Assembly: GCA_051002015.1 (NCBI GenBank) | Contig: JBPCMS010000048.1 | Coordinates: 1 to 8,160 of the forward strand | Origin: JACDBE01 sp051002015 | GTDB taxonomy: Bacteria; Actinomycetota; Acidimicrobiia; Spongiisociales; UBA5794 | Reading direction: 5' to 3' | DNA: 8,160 nt | Shown here: piece after piece, positions 1 through 5,349 of the stretch | How positions within the stretch are numbered: position 1 is the first letter of the stretch | How the letters are laid out: the number at the start of each line of letters is the position of its first letter | Made by a program: the position numbers and the translations under genes | Notes under the pieces: model-generated | Databases searched by the model: none | What the model saw: the letters and a program-made list of their open reading frames with translations, nothing else | What the model was told of the DNA's origin: nothing

Positions 1-1041
1 GCCGTGCTGATGGCGGTGGTGGCGGCGGTGGTGGCGACCGCGGTGATGCTCCTCGTCCCCGACATCATGCTCGGCTGGCTGGGAGCCTCGGACGAGCTGC
101 TGGCGCCGGCGTCCACCTACCTGCGGATCAGGGCGGTGGGGTTGGTGGCCGTCCTCTACCTGACCGCAGGGTCCGGGATCTTCCGCGGTGTCCAGGACAC
201 GATGACCCCGCTCCGGGCGGTGCTGGTGCTGAACGTGGTCAACCTGGTGCTCGACCCGATCTTCATCTTCGGTCTCGACTGGGGCGTGGCCGGCGCCGCC
301 TGGGCATCGGTCACCGCCCAGACGGCGGGCGCCGTCCTTCTCGCCGTGATGCTGCGGCGGCGCCGGGAGCGGATCGGGTTCCAGCCGGCTCGCCCCCAGC
401 GGTCCGACATCTCCGCCCTGTCCAACGCAGGCACCCGGCTGGTGTTACGCACCGCCGGGCTGCTCGCGGTGTTCACCGCAGCCACCAGCGTCGCCGCCCG
501 GCTGGGGACCGTCCAGGTGGCCGCCCACCAGATCGCCTTCCAGGTCTTCCTGTTCCTCGCCCTCGCCCTCGACGCCGTCGCCATCGCCGCCCAGTCGGTG
601 GTGGGCAAGGCGGTGGGGGAGAACGATCGGGCCACGCTGCGCGGCCTGGCCGACCGGCTGCTCGTCCTCGGCGGCGTCGCCGGGCTGACCCTCGCCGTCC
701 TGCTCGTCCTGATCGCCCCTTGGCTGGGCCATTGGTTCACCCCCGACCAAGCGGTGGTCTCGGCGCTCGGTTCGATCTACCCGCAGCTGGTCCTGGTGCA
801 GGTGATCGGCGGGGCCGTCTTCGCCTGGGACGGGATCGTCATGGGCGCCACCGACTTCACCTTCGCCATGATCGCCACCGCGGTCCCGGCGCTGGCCACG
901 ATGGCGTGGCTGGTCGCCGTCCTCCCGCTCGGAGGCGCCCTCCCTGCGGTGTGGTGGGGGCTGGTGCTGTTGATGGTGTTGCGGGCGGCGGCGCTGGGAT
1001 GGTGGCACCGTACCCGGCTGCCGGCGGCGAGGGCTGGCTAG
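1..1041 (+). CDS. MATE-family (DinF-like) multidrug/toxin efflux protein, 5'-truncated by the window edge
   Basis: This is an integral membrane transporter of the multidrug and toxic compound extrusion family, which exports organic cations or drugs in exchange for Na+ or H+. The frame is open to base 1, so the gene starts outside the window. The visible 346 residues correspond to the later part of a protein that is usually about 440-460 residues. Early in the fragment is the family signature region, GSGIFRGVQDTMTPLRAVL followed by N..NLVLDPIFIFG and GVAGAAWASVTAQ. About 40 residues on begins the second half-domain, with VQVAAHQIAFQVFLFLALAL and the Q-S-VVGKAVGEND segment, then further hydrophobic helices to the end. 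The polypeptide ends in a short basic tail (WHRTRLPAARAG). The stop codon overlaps that of the convergent MFS gene. Family assignment is firm; the substrate cannot be read from sequence. DinF-type is the closest subfamily by resemblance. Confidence 0.9.
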   Translation, partial: AVLMAVVAAVVATAVMLLVPDIMLGWLGASDELLAPASTYLRIRAVGLVAVLYLTAGSGIFRGVQDTMTPLRAVLVLNVVNLVLDPIFIFGLDWGVAGAAWASVTAQTAGAVLLAVMLRRRRERIGFQPARPQRSDISALSNAGTRLVLRTAGLLAVFTAATSVAARLGTVQVAAHQIAFQVFLFLALALDAVAIAAQSVVGKAVGENDRATLRGLADRLLVLGGVAGLTLAVLLVLIAPWLGHWFTPDQAVVSALGSIYPQLVLVQVIGGAVFAWDGIVMGATDFTFAMIATAVPALATMAWLVAVLPLGGALPAVWWGLVLLMVLRAAALGWWHRTRLPAARAG

Positions 1042-2312
1042 CGCGGGTTGAGCTCGTCGACCCGGGCATGGTCGCCGGTGCCATCCGCTGGGTGGGCCTC
1101 GCCGCCCCGTTCCACCAGGACGCGGCCCTTGGTTTCGGGGAGCTGGAACACCAACCACACCGCAGCCAGCAGACCGATCCCGAGGAAGGCGATGGTGCGC
1201 GAGAGCCCGATCGAGTCGACCACCAGGGCCCCGATGACGAAGCCGAGGATCGATCCGACGATCCCTGCATTGGTGATCAGCCCGGCGGCCGACGCCCGGA
1301 CCCTGGTCGGGAAGAGCTCGGAGCGGTGGGCGGCGAAGGCCGGGGTGAGCATGGTGGCCCCCAGCGTCCCCAGGAAGATGGTCACCCCGAGCAGCACCGG
1401 GGTGTCGACGAAGTAGACGCCTACCCCACCGATCAGCCCGATGATGATGCCGAGGCCGGCCACCTGCCGCCGGCCGGAGATGTCGGCGAGCCGCCCCCCC
1501 ACCAGCAGACCGACCGTGCCGACACCGGAGGCGACCACGAGGAGCATGGTGGCCGACCGCGAGGTCCACTCGAGATCGTTGACCAGACGCTCCAGCACGA
1601 AGTTGAAGGCCGGTGACGAGAACAAGGCGACGAGGAAGGCGATCCCGGCGAGCGTCCACAGGTACCTGCCCTCGTTGGACTCCATCACCGCGGCGTAGCC
1701 GACGCGGGGCGACGGTCGGAGGAAGGCCCGGCTCTCCTCGAGGAACCGATTGAGCAGCGGGAGGGCGAGCAGGCCGAGGGCGGTCAGCCCGAACAGGATG
1801 CGCCACCGGTTGTCGCCGCCGTCGGCGATGGGGAGGAGGAGCAGCCCGAGACCGGCGCCGACCGAGCCGGCGATGGCGTAGATGCCGATGCCGAGAGCCC
1901 TGACCGCAGGGGTTAGCTCCTCGGCGAGGATGACGACGGCGAGGGCGGCGACCCCGACGACCCCGATGCGGGTGATGCCTTGGGCGATGGTGAAGGTGAC
2001 GGGGGTGGGGAGGAGCCCGGCGAGCAGGTTCCCGACCGGGATCAGGGCGAAGGCGACCAGGAAGGCATCGCGCCGCCCCTGCCGGTCGGCGGTGAAGGCG
2101 AACAGGATCCCCGCCAGCGACAACGCCCTGGTGATCCCGAAGATCCAGAACATCGCCCCTTCGCTGAGGTCCATGGCCACCCGGGCATACGGAAGGGTGG
2201 CCGAGATCACCGAGGCGCCGTAGCCGACCACGAAGGCGGTGACGCTCAACAGGAAGATGGTGCGTCGATCGCGCATCGAGAAGCCAGGGCTCGACCGACC
2301 CGCTGTCCGCAT
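1038..2312 (-). CDS. Major facilitator superfamily (MFS) transporter, 424 aa
   Basis: This is a predicted 12-helix secondary transporter in the cytoplasmic membrane, moving an unidentified small solute or drug by uniport, symport or antiport. Length is normal for MFS. Helix 1 begins near residue 18. The loop 2-3 motif A reads TADRQGRRDAF (residues about 74-84), and its counterpart in the second half reads GGRLADISGRR (272-282). P335-T-R-V-R-A precedes a helix rich in G and A. The protein ends the last helix with LPETKGR (391-397), a sequence typical of sugar-porter-like MFS proteins, then has a hydrophilic tail of about 27 residues. The reading frame runs 56 codons further upstream. I choose ATG at 2312 because GGAG sits six bases before it and the upstream part is charged and low-complexity. 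ATG at 2276 lacks a ribosome site. The substrate is unknown; a sugar/metabolite porter and a drug exporter are both possible. Confidence 0.88.
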   Translation of the reverse strand: MRTAGRSSPGFSMRDRRTIFLLSVTAFVVGYGASVISATLPYARVAMDLSEGAMFWIFGITRALSLAGILFAFTADRQGRRDAFLVAFALIPVGNLLAGLLPTPVTFTIAQGITRIGVVGVAALAVVILAEELTPAVRALGIGIYAIAGSVGAGLGLLLLPIADGGDNRWRILFGLTALGLLALPLLNRFLEESRAFLRPSPRVGYAAVMESNEGRYLWTLAGIAFLVALFSSPAFNFVLERLVNDLEWTSRSATMLLVVASGVGTVGLLVGGRLADISGRRQVAGLGIIIGLIGGVGVYFVDTPVLLGVTIFLGTLGATMLTPAFAAHRSELFPTRVRASAAGLITNAGIVGSILGFVIGALVVDSIGLSRTIAFLGIGLLAAVWLVFQLPETKGRVLVERGGEAHPADGTGDHARVDELNPR

Positions 2313-2318
2313 CACCCT

Positions 2319-2322
2319 CTCC
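2319..2322 (-). promoter_or_regulatory. Shine-Dalgarno site deciding the MFS start
   Basis: On the minus strand GGAG lies six bases upstream of the ATG at 2312, within GGAGAGGGTG. It supports this start over the longer upstream frame and over the internal ATG at 2276. Confidence 0.65.
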
Positions 2323-2466
2323 GTTCCGCCCCGCCGATGCTCGACCCGGCCCGGCAGGTTACCCGCCGTAGTACCCGATCCGCCGTACTGGTCACGTCGG
2401 GATCGTGGGAACATGCCGGCGTGGTCGCGGGATGCGTGGTCGCTCCCGCATCGTCGTGAGGCCACC

Positions 2467-2470
2467 GGAG
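2467..2470 (+). promoter_or_regulatory. Shine-Dalgarno site deciding the ccdA start
   Basis: GGAG is followed by eight bases and then ATG at 2479. The frame stays open far upstream, so this site, together with the immediate start of hydrophobic CcdA-like sequence, fixes the start. Confidence 0.65.
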
Positions 2471-2478
2471 TGCATGGC

Positions 2479-3228
2479 ATGGACAGTCTGAGCCTGATCG
2501 CCGCCGTCGCCGCCGGCGCCGCCTCGTTCCTGTCGCCGTGCGTGCTGCCGATGGTCCCCGGGTATGTCGGTCTGGTGTCCGGCTACTCGGCCCAGGAGAT
2601 GCGGGCCGGCGAGGTATCTCTGAGCCGGGTGATCAGGACCACCGCGCTGTTCGTGCTCGGGTTCACCATCGTGTTCGTGCTCGTCTTCGGCGCCGCCGCC
2701 ACCACCGTGGGGAGGCTGCTGGCCGGGCCGACCTTCCAGACGGTCTCGGGTGTGGTGATCATCCTGATGGGGTTGCTGGTTGTGGTGACCGCGCTGTGGA
2801 CACCGCGCTACCTCACCCCGGTGCTGCGCGATCGCAGGTTCAACGTCGTCTCCGACCGGTTGGGCGGATTCACCGCCCCGGTGATCGGGGCGGCGTTCGC
2901 CTTCGGCTGGACCCCGTGCATCGGCCCCTTCCTCACGGCGGCACTCGCCCTCGGCGCCGGCACCGACACCGTCGGGCGGGGCATGGTGGTGCTGATGTTC
3001 TATTCGCTCGGGCTGGGGATCCCGTTCCTGGTGACGGCGGTGACCATCGGCGGTGCCTTCCGTACCTTCGACAGGCTGCGCCCGTTGATGGTGCCGATCA
3101 CGGTTGTCTCCGGGCTGCTCCTTGCCGGCTTCGGGGTGCTGCTGGTCACCGGGAACGTGACCGAGCTCAACGCCTGGTTCAGCCGGATGCTGATCCGGCT
3201 CGGGCTCGACGGGCTGGCAGACGTATGA
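2479..3228 (+). CDS. ccdA: CcdA-type cytochrome c biogenesis / thiol-disulfide transmembrane electron carrier
   Basis: CcdA/DsbD-beta-like proteins take electrons from cytoplasmic thioredoxin and pass them across the membrane. The electrons keep the CxxCH cysteines of exported apocytochrome c, or other exported thiol proteins, reduced. The 249-residue product is the usual single-domain length, with about six hydrophobic helices. Each half carries the diagnostic cysteine in a proline-flanked helix: SFLSPCVLPMVPGY (C21) and AFGWTPCIGPF (C147). The later helix with YSLGLGIPFL is also typical of the family. The start is ATG 2479, preceded by GGAG at eight bases. The stop overlaps the next gene's start in ATGA, so the two are translationally coupled. 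A cytochrome c two genes downstream supports a role in cytochrome maturation, probably in a system II-like pathway, though no ResB/ResC genes are in view. Confidence 0.93.
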   Translation: MDSLSLIAAVAAGAASFLSPCVLPMVPGYVGLVSGYSAQEMRAGEVSLSRVIRTTALFVLGFTIVFVLVFGAAATTVGRLLAGPTFQTVSGVVIILMGLLVVVTALWTPRYLTPVLRDRRFNVVSDRLGGFTAPVIGAAFAFGWTPCIGPFLTAALALGAGTDTVGRGMVVLMFYSLGLGIPFLVTAVTIGGAFRTFDRLRPLMVPITVVSGLLLAGFGVLLVTGNVTELNAWFSRMLIRLGLDGLADV

Positions 3229-4226
3229 CCGGATCCGCCCCGAGAGGAGGGGCCGACACGTTCGGCGACGTCACCGGCGAATACCTGGCGCTGCGCACCG
3301 GGGCAGGCCTCGTGGTCGGCTGGCACGACCTCGTCTGGGTGCGGGGGCCGGACACGGTCCGCTTCCTCGACGGGCTGATCAGCCAGGCGGTGACCCCGAT
3401 GGAACCGGGGAGCGTCGCCCGCTCGCTGCTGCTGACGCCGCAGGGCAAGCTGCGCGCCCCGCACCTGGTGCTGCGGGGTGAAGACGAGGTGGGTCTGCTC
3501 ACCGACCGTGGCGTCGGTGCGGTCGCCGTCGCCGACCTGCTCCGCTTCAAGATCAGGGTGGACGCCACCGTCGACGCCGACCCTCGACCTGTGGTTGAGG
3601 TGTGGGGACCGGGGGCGGCCCGGGTGGTCGCCGAGGTGGTCGGCGCCAAGGTGACCGACGGTTGGGTCGCTCACGGTGAGGCGGTGGTGGCGTCGGCGCC
3701 GTTCGCCCACGTTCGGCTGCCCCGGATCGTCACCGTGGGTGTCCCCGCCGGCGAGCTGGTTGCCGCCGGGGCCGTCCGGTGCGGCCGGCTGGCCGCCGAT
3801 GCGGTTCGGATCGAGGCGGGAGAGCCGATCATGGGAGTCGACATCGACGAGAAGACGATCGCCCAGGAGGCGGACCTGGTCGCCGATGCCGTCGACTTCA
3901 CCAAGGGCTGCTATCTGGGTCAGGAGCTCATCGCCCGCATCGACTCGCGCGGCCATGTCAACCGCGTCCTCCGTGGCATCCGGGTCACCACCAACGTGCT
4001 TCCCCCGGTCGGGTCCGAGATCGTCCCCGCCGGCGCCGAGGCGGAAGGGAAGGTGGTCGGGGTCCTGACCTCGATCTCCGAGTCGCTCACCCTGTCGGCA
4101 CCGGTGGGTCTCGCCCTGATGCGCCGCGAGATTGACTCTGGGGGGGAGGTGATGCTGCGCTGGACCGGCGGCGAGGCCCCCGCCGTCGTCGAGGCGCTGC
4201 CCCTCGACCCCACCCTGGGGACGTGA
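3225..4226 (+). CDS. ygfZ: YgfZ/GcvT-fold folate-binding protein (Fe-S cluster maintenance)
   Basis: YgfZ-family proteins are related to the T protein of glycine cleavage. They use a folate to help assemble or repair certain Fe-S clusters, acting in the cytoplasm. The 333-residue protein carries the family signature KGCYLGQE at 227-234 with the key cysteine C229, preceded by GVDIDEKTIAQEADL (204-218) and followed by RIDSRGHVNRVLRG. The N-terminal half has the GcvT-like segments VRGPDTVRFLDGLISQ (39-54) and LTPQGKLRAPHLVL (70-83). A C-terminal beta-barrel-like part reads KVVGVLTSISES...GLALMRRE. This pattern separates it from true GcvT aminomethyltransferase. The start is ATG 3225, overlapping the ccdA stop by four bases. 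The end overlaps the cytochrome gene, so all three are probably one transcript. No strong Shine-Dalgarno is present; coupling to ccdA is likely. Function is inferred from the family. Confidence 0.9.
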   Translation: MTGSAPRGGADTFGDVTGEYLALRTGAGLVVGWHDLVWVRGPDTVRFLDGLISQAVTPMEPGSVARSLLLTPQGKLRAPHLVLRGEDEVGLLTDRGVGAVAVADLLRFKIRVDATVDADPRPVVEVWGPGAARVVAEVVGAKVTDGWVAHGEAVVASAPFAHVRLPRIVTVGVPAGELVAAGAVRCGRLAADAVRIEAGEPIMGVDIDEKTIAQEADLVADAVDFTKGCYLGQELIARIDSRGHVNRVLRGIRVTTNVLPPVGSEIVPAGAEAEGKVVGVLTSISESLTLSAPVGLALMRREIDSGGEVMLRWTGGEAPAVVEALPLDPTLGT

Positions 4227-4609
4227 TGCGGCGGCTGCGGGCCCGTCACGCCATCGGGGCGGCGGTACTGGCTGTCGTCCTGGCCGGCTGCGGATCGACC
4301 GAGGGTCTGTCCGGGGCCGACCTCTATGCCCGGAGCTGCGCCAGCTGTCACGGCGGGGAGGGCGGCGGAGCCGTCGGCCCCGCCCTCGACGGCGGATCCG
4401 CCGCCGCCGACCTCACCGACGACCAGATCGGGGCCGTCATCCGGGTGGGACCGGGGACCATGCCCTCGTTCGATCGTCTCACCGACGCCCAGATCGCCAG
4501 CCTGGTCGCCTTCATCCGCACCCTCCCGGTTTCCCCTCCCGTTGGGAGCTGGTTCCCCTCCCATTGGGTGGCCGGCAGCTCTGTTTCCCATCCCGCTGGG
4601 GGTGGCTGA
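4226..4609 (+). CDS. Monohaem cytochrome c lipoprotein with a repeat-derived C-terminal tail
   Basis: This is a small class I-type cytochrome c predicted to be anchored outside the membrane as a lipoprotein. A basic start (MRRLRARH) and a hydrophobic stretch lead to the lipobox VLAGC, with lipidated C22. Haem attachment is C38-A-S-C-H42, and the distal ligand is probably M79 in GPGTMPSF. The helix DAQIASLVAFIRTL (88-100) is where this family normally ends. About 26 further residues, rich in P, G, S and W, are translated from the 18-bp repeats that begin at 4530, so the natural end seems to have been replaced. ATG 4226 overlaps the preceding TGA by one base. GTG 4223 is in frame, but GGGGA is better spaced for the ATG. 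It lies in an operon with ccdA, which would prepare its haem cysteines. The redox partner is unknown. Confidence 0.88.
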   Translation: MRRLRARHAIGAAVLAVVLAGCGSTEGLSGADLYARSCASCHGGEGGGAVGPALDGGSAAADLTDDQIGAVIRVGPGTMPSFDRLTDAQIASLVAFIRTLPVSPPVGSWFPSHWVAGSSVSHPAGGG

Positions 4610-4711
4610 GGCAATCGCCGAAGCGACCGTCTCTGGGTCATCCCGCGCCCCCGCCGTTCCTTTCCCCTCCCATTGGGACCGTTCCTTTTCCCCTCCCATT
4701 GGGAGGGGTGG
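4530..4711. repeat. Cluster of five 18-bp self-complementary repeats (core TTTCCCCTCCCATTGGGA)
   Basis: Copies start at about 4530 (TTTCCCCTCCCGTTGGGA), 4553 (5'-shortened, ending ATTGGGT), 4584 (diverged: TTTCCCATCCCGCTGGG), 4661 and 4687. The last two are identical over 18 bases, and each is preceded by CCGTTCC, giving a unit of about 26 bp. Each core has TCCC paired with GGGA around a short loop. In the last copy the pairing extends to an 8-bp stem, CCCCTCCC/GGGAGGGG, with loop ATT (4690-4708). The cluster straddles the cytochrome gene's stop (4607-4609) and reaches to within about 50 bp of the tRNA 3' end. No T-run follows the hairpins on either strand, so simple intrinsic terminators are unlikely. 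REP/MITE-like repeat DNA is the best description; the family is not one I recognise. Bases 4610-4757 hold no gene that I can support. Confidence 0.8.
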
Positions 4712-4757
4712 CGTGCCTGCGAGCCGGGGTGGGATACCACGCCAGCCCGGCGCCAGA

Positions 4758-4843
4758 TGGTGCCGGGAGGGGGACTCGAACCCCCACGAGCTGTGCTCAA
4801 CGGATTTTGAGTCCGCCGCGTCTACCGCTTCCGCCATCCCGGC
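4758..4843 (-). tRNA. tRNA-Leu, anticodon CAA, with encoded CCA
   Basis: This is a class II tRNA that decodes UUG leucine codons. On the minus strand the acceptor arm GCCGGGA (4843-4837) pairs fully with TCCCGGC (4768-4762). Discriminator A (4761) and an encoded CCA (4760-4758) follow. The D region contains GGTAGACGC. The anticodon loop CTCAAAA (4811-4805) has anticodon CAA at 4809-4807 on a GCGGA/TCCGT stem. The long variable arm GAGC-ACA-GCTC, typical of leucine tRNAs, follows. The T arm is GGGGG-TTCGAGT-CCCCC. All expected parts are intact. Confidence 0.97.
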
Positions 4844-4853
4844 AGGGACCGCC

Positions 4854-4859
4854 ATCGTA
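4854..4859 (-). promoter_or_regulatory. Probable -10 box of the tRNA-Leu gene
   Basis: TACGAT on the minus strand fits TANNNT and ends 10 nt before the mature tRNA 5' end. A weak -35 candidate, TTGCCG (4880-4875), lies 15 bp further upstream. The site shares a gap of about 64 bp with the divergent promoter of the 94-aa protein. Confidence 0.45.
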
Positions 4860-4895
4860 CAGGGCACCATCGCCCGGCAACGCACTGCGCCATCG

Positions 4896-4901
4896 TATTC
4901 T
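4896..4901 (+). promoter_or_regulatory. Probable -10 box giving a leaderless mRNA for the 94-aa protein
   Basis: TATTCT fits TANNNT and is separated by six bases from ATG 4908. No Shine-Dalgarno sequence lies before that ATG. The geometry places the transcription start at or next to the ATG, as in leaderless actinobacterial transcripts. No convincing -35 is seen. Confidence 0.5.
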
Positions 4902-4907
4902 CACCGC

Positions 4908-5192
4908 ATGCGCCGTCTGGAGAAGCGGATCTTCACCCTGAACGACGAGATCGCTGCCATGCGGCGTGACGAACGGCTTGCCGCCGAGGAGCTGATCTTC
5001 CATCAGCATCTCCACGACGACGCCTTCCGCGATGCCGTCGCCTCGGATCATCCGATGGATCGCGCCGACGCCAGGGAGACCGGCGCAGACGTTGCCCGCT
5101 TCGAGCGTCACCTCGAGGAGCTGGCCCGCCAGCGAGCCAAGCTGGAGGCCGAGCGGGATCGCCTCCTGGCCAGGCTGGATCGACAACTTTGA
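4908..5192 (+). CDS. Small coiled-coil protein of unknown function, 94 aa
   Basis: I do not recognise a named family. The product is highly charged and helical, with no signal peptide, membrane segment or cysteine, so it is probably cytoplasmic. Two coiled-coil-like helices are visible: residues 1-37, in LEKRIFTLNDEIAAMRRDERLAAEELIFHQHLHDD, and 62-93, in VARFERHLEELARQRAKLEAERDRLLARLD. A middle segment with HPMDRADARETGADV joins them, suggesting an antiparallel hairpin or dimer. The frame is open well upstream, but the protein-like sequence begins at ATG 4908, which has a TATTCT box six bases before it. Its TGA (5190-5192) lies inside the left arm of a palindromic repeat, so the last three residues (RQL) are repeat-encoded. 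It lies upstream of polA in the same direction, but polA has its own promoter-like box. Coding status is supported by codon use and clear heptad-like spacing. Confidence 0.75.
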   Translation: MRRLEKRIFTLNDEIAAMRRDERLAAEELIFHQHLHDDAFRDAVASDHPMDRADARETGADVARFERHLEELARQRAKLEAERDRLLARLDRQL

Positions 5193-5314
5193 GCGCCTCA
5201 CACCGGTGGGCGGGTTCACTCGCTCAAAGTTGTCGGGTGGGGTGATCTGGTAGGCAAACTTTGAGCGCTTCACTCTGGTGGGCGGGTTCATTCGCTCAAA
5301 GTTGTCGGGTGGGG
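5182..5314. repeat. Two tandem copies of a 61-bp palindromic repeat, offset by 72 bp
   Basis: Unit A (5182-5242) and unit B (5254-5314) match at 55 of 61 positions. Each has a left arm ending ACTTTGAGCG, a 25-nt spacer containing GGTGGGCGGGTTCA, the right arm CGCTCAAAGTTGTC, and GGGTGGGG. In A the arms GACAACTTTGAGCG (5182-5195) and CGCTCAAAGTTGTC (5221-5234) pair perfectly over 14 bp. In B (5254-5267 and 5293-5306) two adjacent bases of the left arm differ, leaving 11 contiguous pairs. Spacer length is conserved. Unit A contains the stop codon of the 94-aa gene, and unit B ends 22 bp before the polA -10 box. Possible roles are REP/MITE-like repeat DNA, an RNA 3'-end hairpin, or a paired operator for polA. 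No T-run follows. Confidence 0.85.
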
Positions 5315-5336
5315 AGATCGTGTCGGTCCCGCTTCC

Positions 5337-5342
5337 TACACT
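5337..5342 (+). promoter_or_regulatory. Probable -10 box giving a leaderless polA mRNA
   Basis: TACACT fits TANNNT and ends seven bases before ATG 5350. No Shine-Dalgarno precedes this start, so transcription probably begins at the start codon. No good -35 hexamer is visible at the usual distance; the palindromic repeats lie just upstream. Confidence 0.5.
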
Positions 5343-5349
5343 CGGTGCG

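Larger units (their letters stand above)
2313..2478. promoter_or_regulatory. Divergent intergenic region between the MFS gene and the ccdA operon
   Basis: These 166 bases must hold the promoters for the MFS gene (leftward) and the ccdA operon (rightward). On the minus strand the only TANNNT box is TAACCT (2361-2356), which would give a leader of about 36 nt for the MFS mRNA; no good -35 accompanies it. No TANNNT box is visible on the plus strand. Two pairs of short direct repeats could be regulator sites: CCGCCGTA at 2363-2370 and 2380-2387, and GCGTGGTCGC at 2419-2428 and 2434-2443. The second copy of the latter runs into the right arm of a GCGGGA/TCCCGC inverted repeat (2427-2432 and 2444-2449). 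Promoter assignment is tentative. Confidence 0.4.

Noticed and set aside
445..1806. A 453-codon open frame on the minus strand across the MATE and MFS genes
   Set aside because: It has arginine/proline/histidine-rich low-complexity translation and overlaps two clearly recognisable transporters in other frames.
2313..2480. 56-codon N-terminal extension of the MFS transporter
   Set aside because: The segment is charged with no transporter character, and a well-placed GGAG precedes ATG 2312.
2538..3224. Upstream extension of the YgfZ reading frame by 229 codons
   Set aside because: This stretch is an out-of-frame reading of ccdA. Family similarity begins after ATG 3225.
4530..4711. CRISPR array
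   Set aside because: Repeat spacing is irregular (about 22 to 77 bp), there are no uniform unique spacers, and no cas genes are present.
4687..4711. Intrinsic terminator from the CCCCTCCC/GGGAGGGG hairpin
   Set aside because: The run of T lies upstream of the hairpin on the plus strand and reads as A downstream on the minus strand, so there is no U-tail in either direction. An unusual terminator is not excluded.
4758..4843. tRNA-Leu as an integration site for a genomic island
   Set aside because: No integrase, no duplicated tRNA 3' end and no foreign-looking genes are seen nearby within the window.
4326..4907. N-terminal extension of the 94-aa protein's frame
   Set aside because: It runs through the cytochrome gene, repeats and the antisense of the tRNA, with proline/serine-rich shadow translation.
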